Assembly (NCBI GenBank): GCA_048498395.1
Contig: JBEHYB010000065.1
Coordinates: 1-14,755, forward strand
Reading direction: 5' to 3'
Length of the DNA: 14,755 nucleotides
From: Micavibrio_B sp048498395
Lineage (GTDB): Bacteria > Pseudomonadota > Alphaproteobacteria > Micavibrionales > Micavibrionaceae
The stretch's first letter is position 1. The number at the start of each line of letters is the position of its first letter. A program made the position numbers and the translations under genes. The notes beneath the pieces were generated by a model. The model saw nothing but the letters and a program-made list of their open reading frames with translations. It did no database searches and was not told the origin of the DNA. Below, one piece after another: positions 1-7,913 of this stretch.

Positions 1-1622
1 CCTGCATAAACGATCTTCAGACAGTCATGCAGAAGGCCGGCCGCCTTCAAAGTCTCGAGCCCTTCGAAACGCCCGACACCATGATCGATATGAACGACAA
101 GGTCGCCGACATTCAAAGCTGTCACTTCCTTAAGGAAGTTGTCGGCCTTCTTGCGGCGTTTGCCTTTGCGGGCCAGCCGGTCGCCCAGAATATCCTGCTC
201 GGTAATCACCGCGAGATCCGGCGCGATAAAACCATGTTCCAGATGCAGGATCGTAAAGCCTATCTGCGGGTTCTTTAGTTTGCGGATATCTTCCGCGCTC
301 TCGCAGACAACGAGATTGGAAGAACCGTTATCTTCCATCATCAGTTTCAGACGGTCGCGCGAGCCTTGACTGTAACACGCAACAACGACTTTACGCGTTT
401 CGGATTGCTGCGATTTCAGGAATGCACCGACTTCGCGGAACAGATTCAGATCGGCCTGCGCGCGGATATCGCCGAATTCACGCGCCCGCCGCGCTTCGGT
501 CACGCCGTTCTCGCTTGGCGAGGCGAAATGCTGGAGCTGCTCGGGATCGGTAGGCGCGACCAGTTTTTCAAACTCGTCGCCGAGTATATAAAGCATCTTC
601 GGCGGCAGCGGATGGTACAGACCACCACTTAGACTGACATCGCTCTCTTTCTTCTTTTTGCGTTCGAGCAGGGATTTATCGAGCGTCTGTCTGGCCTGGT
701 AGAAATCCTCGATCTGGGTCAGGCGCTCGCCGCGCGATAATTCCGATTGCGCGTCGAACGACAAAACCGGATCGGCGATATAGTCGAACAGCGTCGCCAT
801 ATGATCGAAGAATAACGGCTGCCAGTGTTCCATCCCGGCATGACGGCGGCCTTCCGAGATTGCATTATAAAGCGGATCGGCGGACTGATTGACACCGAAT
901 AGCTGGCGATAACCCGCACGGAATTTCTCGATCCCTTCCTGAGTCAGGAAAAACTCGGTCACCGGGCGCAGGTTGAATTCCTTGATATCGGCAAGCGTGC
1001 GCTGCGAGGACGGATCGAAAGACCGCACGCTCTCGACTTCGTCACCGAACAGGTCGATCCGCACCGGCTCGGCCTGCCCCGTCGGAAACAGGTCGATAAT
1101 CCCGCCGCGAATGGCGAACTCGCCCGCCTCGCGCACGGTTTCGGTTCGCGTATAGCCATTGCCCGCGAGGAAATGCAGCAGGTTCTTCTGGTTCAATCTG
1201 CCGCCGCGTTTGATAGAGAGATGCGCCGACAGTAATGTCTCCGGCGGCATCACACGCTGGATGATCGCATTCACTGTCGTGAGCACGATACGCGGCTTGA
1301 ACAACCGGTCTTCTTTCCATTCCAGTAAAGTCGCTAACGCCGTGATACGCTGCGCGACGATCTCGGTATTCGGCCCGACACGGTCGTAGGGAAGACAGTC
1401 CCAGCTCGGGAACGCCGCGATCTCGATATCGGGGCCGAAGAAGCGCACGAGATCGTCCAAAGCCGCGAGCCGCGCATCGTCAAGCGCGACATGGACGAGC
1501 ACTTTCTTCTCCCGCGCAAGGTCGCGCGCGCGCGCGATCAGGTGCCGCGCGTCCTGCCCTTCTGGGACACCGTACACGGTCTTCATCTCTTGCATGTCAG
1601 GCTGTGGTTGCGTCTGCGCCAT
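1..1622 (-). CDS. mfd: Transcription-repair coupling factor Mfd, N-terminal part (cut by the left edge)
   Basis: Mfd is a cytoplasmic DNA translocase that removes stalled RNA polymerase and recruits UvrA for transcription-coupled nucleotide excision repair. Reading the minus strand from the ATG at 1622 gives 540 open codons without a stop to the edge. The first ~400 residues match the UvrB-like module, including FPSWDCLPYDRVGP near residue 75 and GEFAIRGGIIDLFPTGQAEP near 175. The last visible part (GDLVVHIDHGVGRFEGLETL) is the start of the RNA-polymerase interaction domain. The helicase/translocase motor lies outside the window, so completeness cannot be judged. The gene begins 9 bases after the sdhE stop with no clear ribosome binding site, which suggests co-transcription and translational coupling. 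Identity is near certain; the start is likely. Confidence 0.95.
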   Translation of the reverse strand, partial: MAQTQPQPDMQEMKTVYGVPEGQDARHLIARARDLAREKKVLVHVALDDARLAALDDLVRFFGPDIEIAAFPSWDCLPYDRVGPNTEIVAQRITALATLLEWKEDRLFKPRIVLTTVNAIIQRVMPPETLLSAHLSIKRGGRLNQKNLLHFLAGNGYTRTETVREAGEFAIRGGIIDLFPTGQAEPVRIDLFGDEVESVRSFDPSSQRTLADIKEFNLRPVTEFFLTQEGIEKFRAGYRQLFGVNQSADPLYNAISEGRRHAGMEHWQPLFFDHMATLFDYIADPVLSFDAQSELSRGERLTQIEDFYQARQTLDKSLLERKKKKESDVSLSGGLYHPLPPKMLYILGDEFEKLVAPTDPEQLQHFASPSENGVTEARRAREFGDIRAQADLNLFREVGAFLKSQQSETRKVVVACYSQGSRDRLKLMMEDNGSSNLVVCESAEDIRKLKNPQIGFTILHLEHGFIAPDLAVITEQDILGDRLARKGKRRKKADNFLKEVTALNVGDLVVHIDHGVGRFEGLETLKAAGLLHDCLKIVYA

Positions 1623-1631
1623 TATTGCGAA

Positions 1632-1907
1632 TTATCTGGCAAATTGATGTTTCAAAAGCAAGCTCATAACTTCGGATTTTTCATCCGCGTCGACTTCCCG
1701 CTGCCCCGACACCCATTCATATAAATCCGGATCCGGACATTCGAGCAGCTTCTCGAACTGTGCAAGCTGAGCCTCATCGAGATCGGGCAAATTCCGATCG
1801 GCGAAACTGCCCAGCAAAAGGTCCATTTCACGGGTGCCGCGATGCCACGCCCGGAATTTCAGTTTCCGGCGGTATTCTTCAAGCGATTCTGCGGGTCCGC
1901 GTGCCAT
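1632..1907 (-). CDS. sdhE: Succinate dehydrogenase assembly factor 2 family protein (SdhE/CptB/YgfY)
   Basis: SdhE proteins help attach FAD covalently to the flavoprotein subunit of succinate dehydrogenase. The 91-residue product has the family's short helical layout and its signature: W21-H-R-G-T-R-E-M-D29 contains the RGxxE motif (R23, G24, E27). Further on, FEKLLECPDPDLYEWVSG is the typical second half of the domain. The ATG at 1907 is preferred; a GTG at 1916 would add three residues. An AGGTG six bases before the ATG could be a ribosome binding site. The gene sits directly before mfd on the same strand and diverges from recG, an arrangement familiar from Alphaproteobacteria. Confidence 0.9.
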   Translation of the reverse strand: MARGPAESLEEYRRKLKFRAWHRGTREMDLLLGSFADRNLPDLDEAQLAQFEKLLECPDPDLYEWVSGQREVDADEKSEVMSLLLKHQFAR

Positions 1908-1914
1908 GGAAAGC

Positions 1915-1943
1915 ACCTAAAAGCCCGGTGACGCTTATGTCAA
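1915..1943 (-). promoter_or_regulatory. Candidate promoter of sdhE-mfd
   Basis: A perfect -35 hexamer TTGACA (minus strand, 1938-1943) lies 31 bases before the sdhE ATG. At 16-17 bases spacing the -10 would be TTTAGG or TTAGGT, a poor match. If used, transcription would start almost at the ATG at 1907 and the AGGTG would not be in the mRNA. The -35 is clear; the promoter as a whole is an inference. Confidence 0.3.
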
Positions 1944-1956
1944 GACTAAACAATCC

Positions 1957-2031
1957 CGCCATCCCGAACGAAGTTGAGGGATCTCACCTACTGGACGAAG
2001 ATGGGATGTCTCGGCTACGCTCGACATGACA
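1957..2031. repeat. Dispersed imperfect palindromic repeat between sdhE and recG
   Basis: The left arm (CCATCCCGAACGAAGTTGAG, followed by GGATCT) and the right arm (GATGTCTCGGCTACGCTCGA, followed by CATGACA) form an imperfect inverted repeat; I count 17 matches over 26 compared positions. The pattern resembles the 'GTCATCCCGAGCGAAG...' palindromes scattered between genes in many bacterial genomes. It fills most of the space between the divergent genes and ends about 20 bases before the recG start, so it may lie in the recG leader RNA. Only one copy of this type is in the window. Confidence 0.6.
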
Positions 2032-2050
2032 GTAAGGTAAAATCAAACTT

Positions 2051-4129
2051 ATGCGCCCTTTTGTACTGGACCCGCTTTTCCAATCCCTCTCGACCGTTCC
2101 CGGTGTCGGGCCGAAAAATCTCAAAATCCTTGAGAAGCTTCTCGGCGCGCCGAAAATCCTCGACCTGCTGTTTCACCTGCCCATCGATATCGTCGAGCGC
2201 AAACATGTTGCGAATATCGCCGAAGCACGCGCCGACGATACGGTCATCCTGACCGTCACCGTCGACAAGCACACCGCGCCGCCGCGCCGTAACATGCCTT
2301 ACAGAATTCGCGTGCGCGACGAGAGCGGCTTCATGGATCTCGTCTTCTTCAACGCGCATGCGGCATGGATCGAGAAACAATATCCCGTGAACGGCAAGGT
2401 CACGATCTGCGGCAAGCTCGAGGATTTCCGCGGGGCGAAACAGATCGTTCATCCCGATATCCTCGGCGGAGAGAATGACGACAATGTCGAAGCGGTCGAG
2501 GCGATCTATCCTTTAACCGCTGGCATCACCAACCGGACTTTGCGCAAGAACATCCTCGCCGCCCTGACACGCGTGCCGGAACTTCCCGAATGGCTCGACA
2601 GCGCGCATCAGAAACGCGCCAGTTGGGACACATGGAAAAACACGATCGAGCGCGTGCACCACCCGAAATCCCCCGCCGATCTCGAACCGCGCGCCACGCG
2701 CGAGCGCCTCGCCTATGACGAGCTGCTTGCAAACCAGCTCGCGCTGCTCATCGTGCGCAACCAGCAGAAGAAACAGAACGGCCGCGTCTTTAAAATTAAC
2801 GGGCCTTTCCGCAAAAAACTTGAAAGCATTCTGCCATGGAAGCTCACCCACGCGCAAAATGAAGTCCTGTCCGAAATCGATGCCGATATGAAAGATCCGT
2901 TGCGCATGTCGCGGCTTTTGCAGGGCGATGTCGGCTCGGGCAAAACCATTGTCGCGGCGCTTGCCATGATGAACGCAGTGGATAGCAGCACGCAGGCCGC
3001 GATCATGGCCCCGACCGAAATTCTCGCGCGCCAGCATGCCGAGACGTTGCAGCCGCTCCTTGACAAAATCGGCGTGCCCTTCGTAACGCTGACAGGCCGC
3101 GATAAGGGCAAGGCGCGTGATAAAATCCTCGTCGCGATCGAGGACGGTTCGGCGAAAATCGTTATCGGCACGCATGCGCTGTTTCAGGAAACTGTCGTTT
3201 TCCACGACCTTGGTCTCGCAATTATCGACGAACAGCACCGTTTCGGCGTGCAGCAACGCCTGCAACTCTCGGCGAAAACCCGCGCCTCGGACGTGCTGGT
3301 AATGACCGCCACACCGATCCCGCGTACATTAACCCTCACCGCTTATGGCGACATGGATGTCAGCCGCATCACCGAGAAACCGCCGGGCCGCAAACCCATC
3401 GATACGCGCCTGATCGCACAGGACAAGTTAGAAGACATGGTCGCGGGCCTCCAGCGCCAGATTCAGACCGGCGCGCGCGTCTATTGGGTCTGCCCGCTCG
3501 TCGAGGAATCCGAATTCCTCGATCTCGCCGCGGCGGAAGAACGCTACCAGGTGCTGCAGAAATTCTTCGGCGATGACGTGGGCCTGATCCATGGCAAGAT
3601 GAAAGCCGCCGACAAGGACGCGGTGATGGAGAAATTCGCGAAAGGCGAAATCCATGTCCTCGTTGCAACCACCGTCATCGAAGTCGGCGTGAACGTGCCC
3701 GAAGCCACGATCATGGTGATCGAACACGCCGAGCGTTTCGGCCTCGCCCAGCTCCACCAGTTGCGCGGCCGCGTCGGTCGCGGCGAGAAACCGTCTTACT
3801 GTTTCCTGTTCTACGCCCATCCGCTGTCTGAGAAAGCGAAAGAACGCCTGCAGATCATGCGCCAGACCGAAGACGGCTTCATCATCGCCGAGAAAGACCT
3901 TGAACTGCGCGGCGGCGGCGAAATCCTCGGCACGAAACAAAGCGGCCTGCCCGAATTCCGTCTTGCTGACATAATCGTGCATTCAGATCTTCTGCTCACC
4001 GCGCGCGACGATGCGCGGCTTATTTTAAATAACGACCCCGACTTAAAATTTCCGCGGGGACAGGCTTTGCGCGCGCTTCTTTATTTATTCGAACGCGATC
4101 AGGCAATATCCTATCTGCGCTCTGGATAA
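2051..4129 (+). CDS. recG: ATP-dependent DNA helicase RecG
   Basis: RecG is a double-stranded DNA translocase that regresses stalled replication forks and branch-migrates Holliday junctions. The 692-residue product has the normal family length. An N-terminal helix-hairpin-helix-like segment (VPGVGPKNLKILEKLL) is followed by the OB-fold wedge domain, about residues 55-145. The helicase core shows Walker A GDVGSGKT (292-299), the Walker B/DExH box DEQH (393-396) followed by RFGVQQR, motif III TATPIPRT (419-426) and motif VI QLRGRVGRG (570-578). No key residue is missing. The ribosome binding site is weak (AAGG about 12 bases upstream). It diverges from sdhE and leads a closely spaced plus-strand run with the kef-like genes. 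Confidence 0.97.
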   Translation: MRPFVLDPLFQSLSTVPGVGPKNLKILEKLLGAPKILDLLFHLPIDIVERKHVANIAEARADDTVILTVTVDKHTAPPRRNMPYRIRVRDESGFMDLVFFNAHAAWIEKQYPVNGKVTICGKLEDFRGAKQIVHPDILGGENDDNVEAVEAIYPLTAGITNRTLRKNILAALTRVPELPEWLDSAHQKRASWDTWKNTIERVHHPKSPADLEPRATRERLAYDELLANQLALLIVRNQQKKQNGRVFKINGPFRKKLESILPWKLTHAQNEVLSEIDADMKDPLRMSRLLQGDVGSGKTIVAALAMMNAVDSSTQAAIMAPTEILARQHAETLQPLLDKIGVPFVTLTGRDKGKARDKILVAIEDGSAKIVIGTHALFQETVVFHDLGLAIIDEQHRFGVQQRLQLSAKTRASDVLVMTATPIPRTLTLTAYGDMDVSRITEKPPGRKPIDTRLIAQDKLEDMVAGLQRQIQTGARVYWVCPLVEESEFLDLAAAEERYQVLQKFFGDDVGLIHGKMKAADKDAVMEKFAKGEIHVLVATTVIEVGVNVPEATIMVIEHAERFGLAQLHQLRGRVGRGEKPSYCFLFYAHPLSEKAKERLQIMRQTEDGFIIAEKDLELRGGGEILGTKQSGLPEFRLADIIVHSDLLLTARDDARLILNNDPDLKFPRGQALRALLYLFERDQAISYLRSG

Positions 4130-4152
4130 ATCGCTGAAATTCCTGATCAATT

Positions 4153-4767
4153 ATGGACTTTTCAGCTGTCGCGCCCCATATTGATCATATGCCAAAAGTT
4201 CTCGTTCTCTTCGCCCATCCGGCCCTGCAACGCTCCAAAATACACCTGCCGATGATGGAGGCCGTCCGTACACTCCCCGATGTTACTTTCCACGATCTCT
4301 ATGAAGAATATCCGGACTTCCATATCAACGAACCGCGCGAACATGAATTGCTGGAATCCCACGACATCATCGTCTTCCAGCACCCGCTCTACTGGTATAC
4401 CTGCCCGGCCCTGCTGACGGAATGGATCGATCTCGTCCTCTCTCCCGGCTGGGCGTTCGGTCCCGGCGGCGATAAACTGAAGGGCAAGACGTTGTTATCG
4501 GCGATCACCGCCGGCGTGGGCGGCGAGTTCTACCGCGACAGCGATTACGATAAACGCTATCCCGTCTCGTATTTCCTGCTGCCGTTCGAACAGATCGCCT
4601 TCCAGTGCGGCATGACGTACCTGCAGCCCCTCGTTTTCAAGACGACACGCACGGCGACCGACGAAGACGTGGCCGCGCATGCCGAAACCTATAAGAACAT
4701 GATCGTCGCGCTGACGCGGGGAGAGACATTCCCTCCCTTCGAATGCGACATCAAGCCGAAATTTTAA
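4153..4767 (+). CDS. NAD(P)H oxidoreductase of the KefF/KefG type (antiporter ancillary flavoprotein)
   Basis: KefF and KefG are flavodoxin-fold quinone reductases that bind KefC or KefB and are needed for full antiporter activity. Here the flavodoxin-type start KVLVLFAHPALQRS, then HDLYEEYPDFHI, and the FMN-binding stretch FQHPLYWYTCPALLTEWIDL followed by GWAFGPGG all match that family. The antiporter gene begins 9 bases after this stop, which makes a functional pair very likely. The ATG at 4153 gives 204 residues; an in-frame ATG at 4189 would start the protein at MPKVLVLFAHPA, closer to known relatives. Neither start has a good ribosome binding site. KefF and KefG cannot be told apart from sequence by eye. 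Confidence 0.9.
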   Translation: MDFSAVAPHIDHMPKVLVLFAHPALQRSKIHLPMMEAVRTLPDVTFHDLYEEYPDFHINEPREHELLESHDIIVFQHPLYWYTCPALLTEWIDLVLSPGWAFGPGGDKLKGKTLLSAITAGVGGEFYRDSDYDKRYPVSYFLLPFEQIAFQCGMTYLQPLVFKTTRTATDEDVAAHAETYKNMIVALTRGETFPPFECDIKPKF

Positions 4768-4776
4768 GGAGACAAA

Positions 4777-6648
4777 ATGACAGACAGTTTCCTTTTCCAC
4801 GCCCTCGTCCTTCTGCTCGCCGCCGTAATCGTCGTGCCGATCGCCAAGCGCTCAGGGTTAGGCACCGTGCTCGGCTACCTGCTCGCCGGGGTGATTATCG
4901 GTCCTTTCGGCTTTAAGATGATCACGCAAGCCGACACGCTGCTGCATTTCTCCGAATTCGGCGTTGTCATGATGCTGTTCCTGATCGGTCTCGAGTTAGA
5001 GCCGAAAGTCCTGTGGCGGCTGCGTAAATCCCTGCTCGGCCTTGGCAGCGCACAGGTCATCCTGACAACAGCGGCCATCACCGTTGCGGCGATTGTCATG
5101 CATATCGAATGGCCGGTCGCGCTCACCATCGGTCTCGGGCTCACCCTGTCATCGACCGCCATCTGCCTGCAGATCATGTCGGAGCGCGCGCTCTTCCCGA
5201 CACGGCTCGGCCAATCGGCCTTTTCTGTGCTGCTGTTCCAGGATCTGGCGATCATTCCGATCCTCGCGATCGTTCCGCTTCTCGCCGCACAGGCGCACAC
5301 GAACGAGAACATCAATATATTCCAGCTCGTCGAGGAACAGCTCGGCGGTTCGGTATGGGAGAAAACCCTGACCGTCATCGGCCTCGTCACCGTTGTCATT
5401 GCCTTCGGCCATTACGTCGTCCGCCATATCCTGCATTATATCGCGCGGACCGGCGTGCGCGAAATTTTCACGGCGACCGCGCTGCTGCTCGTCGTCGGTG
5501 TCACCTACCTGATGCTTTCCGCCGGCCTTACGCCAGCGATGGGAGCCTTTATCGCCGGCGTGATCCTCGCCGATTCCGAATACAAGCATGAGATCGAGGC
5601 ACAGATCGAGCCGTTCAAATCTCTGCTCCTCGGCTTGTTCTTCATCTCGGTCGGCATGACCATCGACTTCGATATCTTCTCGCATTATGTGCCGGTGATA
5701 TTGAGCGCTGTTTTAGGCCTCGTCTTCGTCAAGTTCGCGATCCTTGCCGGCATGGCGAAATTCACCAAATTCCGCGCGCATGAGAACCTGCTGTTTGCGA
5801 TCCTTCTGGCGCAGGGCGGCGAATTCGCCTTCGTGCTCTTCCAGTTCGCACGCAGCGCCAGCCTGCTCACGCCCCAGATCGCCAGCATCCTCAACGTGAT
5901 TGTCGCGATTTCGATGATGGCGACACCGCTCCTGATCCTGCTCTACGACCGGGTCATCGCGCCATGGCTCGATTCCCGCAAGACCGGCGAAGTCGTCCCG
6001 CTCCTCCAGCCGCTCGGCGAAGACAATCCCGTCATCATCTTCGGCTATGGCCGTTTCGGCCAGATTATCGGCCGCCTGTTACAGGCCAAAGGCATCGGCG
6101 CGACCATTCTCGACCACGACCCCAGACAGATCGACTTCCTCAAGAAATTTGGCTGGAAAGTCTATTACGGCGAGGTGCTCGATATGAACCTGCTGGAGAC
6201 CGCCGGTGTCGGCAAGGCAAAGATGATCGTGCTCGGTATCGACGACTACGACAAAATGGTCGAGGCGACGAAGCGCATCAAGAAAACCTTCCCGCATGTC
6301 AAAATCCTCGCCCGCGCCTACGATCACCGCAACGCCTATGAACTGCACAAGGCGGGTGCCGACTTTATCGAACGCGAGACGTTCTCCTCGGCGCTCAATG
6401 TCAGCGAGGCCGTGCTGCGCTTCCTCGGCTACCGCGCTTTCACCGCCAAGAACCTCGTGCGCAAATTCGCCCTGCATGACGAGCGCACGCTCAATAAGTC
6501 CTTTGACTACGACGACCCCAATAAAGACTGGGTATCCTTTGCGTTAGAATCCCGCCAGCACCTTGTCGATCTGTTCGCAAAGGATCGCGCCGATGCCGAA
6601 CAGCACAAAAACGAAAACTGGGAACAGAAATCCGGAGGCCCACAATGA
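4777..6648 (+). CDS. Glutathione-regulated-type potassium/proton antiporter (KefB/KefC family, CPA2)
   Basis: These inner-membrane antiporters release K+ and take up H+ to acidify the cytoplasm during attack by toxic electrophiles. The 623-residue product fits the family length of about 600-620. Residues ~5-385 form a long series of hydrophobic membrane segments of the sodium/proton exchanger type. Next comes a soluble RCK/TrkA-N domain with the dinucleotide-binding glycines GYGRFG (423-428) and an acidic residue in ILDHD, then a charged C-terminal tail. The cytoplasmic regulatory loop of KefC is recognisable as H271-EIEAQIEP279, followed by FKSLLLGLFFISVGM. A clear AAGGAG lies five bases before the ATG. 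The upstream reductase gene supports a KefB/C role rather than a general Na+/H+ exchanger. Confidence 0.93.
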   Translation: MTDSFLFHALVLLLAAVIVVPIAKRSGLGTVLGYLLAGVIIGPFGFKMITQADTLLHFSEFGVVMMLFLIGLELEPKVLWRLRKSLLGLGSAQVILTTAAITVAAIVMHIEWPVALTIGLGLTLSSTAICLQIMSERALFPTRLGQSAFSVLLFQDLAIIPILAIVPLLAAQAHTNENINIFQLVEEQLGGSVWEKTLTVIGLVTVVIAFGHYVVRHILHYIARTGVREIFTATALLLVVGVTYLMLSAGLTPAMGAFIAGVILADSEYKHEIEAQIEPFKSLLLGLFFISVGMTIDFDIFSHYVPVILSAVLGLVFVKFAILAGMAKFTKFRAHENLLFAILLAQGGEFAFVLFQFARSASLLTPQIASILNVIVAISMMATPLLILLYDRVIAPWLDSRKTGEVVPLLQPLGEDNPVIIFGYGRFGQIIGRLLQAKGIGATILDHDPRQIDFLKKFGWKVYYGEVLDMNLLETAGVGKAKMIVLGIDDYDKMVEATKRIKKTFPHVKILARAYDHRNAYELHKAGADFIERETFSSALNVSEAVLRFLGYRAFTAKNLVRKFALHDERTLNKSFDYDDPNKDWVSFALESRQHLVDLFAKDRADAEQHKNENWEQKSGGPQ

Positions 6649-6851
6649 AAAAGATCATTGCTATCTCACTGCTTACCCTGATGCTCACCGCCTGCGGCGA
6701 CGGTGCCCTGAAACGCCACATGACAATGTCAGGCATATATTCGATATGCAAACCCGACGGCTATCCTGTCGTCTGTTTTGCCGATGCGGATGGAAAAGAC
6801 GGCGGCCTCTTCTGTATGCCGCTCAGCCAGGTGGGCGGTAAGTGCATGTAA
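6645..6851 (+). CDS. Small putative lipoprotein of unknown function
   Basis: The 68-residue product begins with a short lipoprotein signal: MKK, a hydrophobic stretch, and the lipobox L-T-A-C17, with the Cys expected to be lipidated. The mature part is about 50 residues with three further Cys (in ICKPDG, VVCFAD, LFCMPL) and a fourth near the end (GKCM), so disulfides in the periplasm are possible. The ATG overlaps the antiporter TGA by four bases (ATGA) and has GGAGG just upstream, so it is probably translated with the antiporter. I do not recognise the family; a role linked to the antiporter is suggested only by position. Confidence 0.8.
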   Translation: MKKIIAISLLTLMLTACGDGALKRHMTMSGIYSICKPDGYPVVCFADADGKDGGLFCMPLSQVGGKCM

Positions 6852-6872
6852 CTTCTGCACGAATTCATCCAT

Positions 6873-6897
6873 GGAACCATTCAGGTTAAATCCGGTT
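6873..6897 (+). promoter_or_regulatory. EcfG-type general stress promoter before the csbD-like gene
   Basis: GGAAC (6873-6877), a 16-base spacer, then GGTT (6894-6897) followed by GG. The alphaproteobacterial EcfG consensus is GGAAC-N16/17-CGTT, so this matches at 8 of 9 positions. The ATG is 33 bases downstream. CsbD-like genes are often part of the stress regulon in this class, which supports the call. Confidence 0.65.
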
Positions 6898-6929
6898 GGT
6901 TGAGCCTACAACACAAATGGAGATTTGAC

Positions 6930-7118
6930 ATGGATAGAGATCGCACAGAAGGCATATTGAAACAGGCCAAAGGTTCCATCAAGGAAACCGCCGGTAAAGT
7001 AACTGGCGATGCGAAACTTGAAGCCGAAGGCAAGGCCGATAAATTTGCAGGTAAAGTTCAGAACGCAGCCGGCGGCATCAAAGATGCCATGGATTGCGGC
7101 TGCGACAAGAAGCATTAA
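6930..7118 (+). CDS. CsbD-family stress protein
   Basis: CsbD-like proteins are small, hydrophilic, abundant stress-response proteins of unknown biochemical role. The 62-residue product shows the family pattern: MDRDRTEGILKQAKGSIKE, then AGKVTGDAKLEAEGKADK, then GKVQNAAGGIKDAM, all rich in Lys, Gly, Ala and Glu and with no membrane segment. The tail CGCDKKH adds two Cys that are not part of the core pattern. The ATG at 6930 is chosen because GGAG lies 7 bases upstream and the family begins here; a start at 6900 would add ten atypical residues. An EcfG-like promoter precedes it and a strong terminator follows. Confidence 0.9.
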   Translation: MDRDRTEGILKQAKGSIKETAGKVTGDAKLEAEGKADKFAGKVQNAAGGIKDAMDCGCDKKH

Positions 7119-7135
7119 GAACTATTCCAAGTTCA

Positions 7136-7166
7136 CAAAAACCCGGTCTCGCGACCGGGTTTTTTG
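7136..7166. terminator. Bidirectional intrinsic terminator between csbD and tRNA-Lys
   Basis: A perfect stem AAAAACCCGGTC / GACCGGGTTTTT closes a four-base loop (TCGC). T-runs follow on the plus strand, and the A-run on the left gives a U-run on the minus strand. It can end both the csbD transcript and the convergent tRNA transcript. Confidence 0.9.
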
Positions 7167-7189
7167 TATTGTGAAATCTCGGGAGTAAA

Positions 7190-7265
7190 TGGTGACAGCG
7201 GTGGGGCTCGAACCCACGACCACATGATTAAAAGTCACGTGCTCTACCGGCTGAGCTACGCTGTC
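7190..7265 (-). tRNA. tRNA-Lys (anticodon TTT)
   Basis: Reading the minus strand, a 76-base cloverleaf folds completely. The acceptor stem is GACAGCG/CGCTGTC (7 of 7 pairs), with T8-A9, D-stem GCTC/GAGC and anticodon stem CGTGA/TCATG around the loop CTTTTAA (anticodon TTT). The T-stem is GTGGG/CCCAC around TTCGAGC. The discriminator is A73 and the CCA end is encoded in the DNA. TTT reads AAA and AAG lysine codons. Confidence 0.97.
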
Positions 7266-7295
7266 ATTATCCGTAAAGGAGCCGAAAGTCCGGCT

Positions 7296-7324
7296 AAAAT
7301 ATGAATCTTGGCCCCTACAGTCAA
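7296..7324 (-). promoter_or_regulatory. Sigma70-type promoter of tRNA-Lys
   Basis: TTGACT (7319-7324, minus strand), a 17-base spacer and TATTTT (7296-7301) form a good housekeeping promoter. Transcription would start near 7289, leaving a leader of about 24 bases before the tRNA. That leader contains a small hairpin, AGCCG/CGGCT (7280-7295). Confidence 0.7.
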
Positions 7325-7361
7325 GAAGAGATTTTAATTAATTCAAAGTTATTAATATGCC

Positions 7362-7856
7362 TCAAAAAGCCCTTTGTTTTAGGGCTTTTTCGGTGGCCGG
7401 GGTGACGAAATCCGAGATATCGCCGCCCAGCGAGACGATTTCCTTGATAAAAGAGGACGACACAAACTGCCATTTATCCGAGGCCATCAGGAAAACCGTC
7501 TCGATTTCCGGGGCCAGCCGGGCGTTCATCCCGGTCATCTGGAACTCATATTCGAAGTCGGAAACAGCCCTTAATCCACGGAAAATGCAGGTCGCCTTCT
7601 TCTCCCGCGCGTAATGGATCAGCAAACTGTCGAATGTCTCGACCGTAATCAGGCCGGAATGTCCCTCCATCGTCGCAATATCGGCCTTCACGAGTTCAAG
7701 CCGTTCGGCATCTGAAAACAAAGGTTTCTTGCGGTCATTCGAGGCGATCGCGATGATCAGGTGATCGACCATGCGGCTCGCCCGCTTGATGATATGGAGA
7801 TGCCCCTTGGTAATCGGGTCGAAAGTCCCCGGATAAATGCCAATACGAGTGGTCAT
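7362..7856 (-). CDS. coaD: Phosphopantetheine adenylyltransferase CoaD
   Basis: CoaD makes dephospho-CoA from 4'-phosphopantetheine and ATP, the fourth step of coenzyme A synthesis, as a soluble hexamer. The 164-residue product has the normal length. The nucleotidyltransferase motif is T16-K-G-H19 within GIYPGTFDPITKGH, and the substrate-binding stretch RGLRAVSDFEYEFQM is at 93-107. The second conserved ATP-binding segment reads SSSFIKE (133-139), where an SSxxVR-type sequence is usual, so a Lys stands in for the Arg. The ATG at 7856 has AGGA six bases upstream and begins exactly at the family start; an upstream TTG would add eight residues. It diverges from a methyltransferase gene 57 bases away. 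Confidence 0.96.
   Translation of the reverse strand: MTTRIGIYPGTFDPITKGHLHIIKRASRMVDHLIIAIASNDRKKPLFSDAERLELVKADIATMEGHSGLITVETFDSLLIHYAREKKATCIFRGLRAVSDFEYEFQMTGMNARLAPEIETVFLMASDKWQFVSSSFIKEIVSLGGDISDFVTPATEKALKQRAF
7364..7390 (-). terminator. Terminator hairpin inside the 3' end of coaD
   Basis: On the plus strand the arms are AAAAAGCCCT (7364-7373) and AGGGCTTTTT (7381-7390) around a seven-base loop. On the minus strand this gives a 10-pair stem ending in five T's that overlap the coaD stop codon. It would end the coaD transcript before the tRNA promoter. The U-run is part of the stem, so strength is uncertain. Confidence 0.55.
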
Positions 7857-7913
7857 CGATAATCCTGTTGTGTATAACAAAACGAGCCGTACTTTAGCCT
7901 TTCAGAGCCCAAT

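Noticed and set aside
2513..3265. A 250-codon open frame on the minus strand inside recG
   Set aside because: It lies fully opposite well-conserved recG helicase motifs; its sequence is of the kind produced by the complement of GC-rich coding DNA and shows no recognisable domain.
5109..5685. Long open frames on both strands inside the antiporter gene
   Set aside because: They are Arg/His/Asp-rich shadows of the conserved membrane domain, without ribosome binding sites or known motifs.
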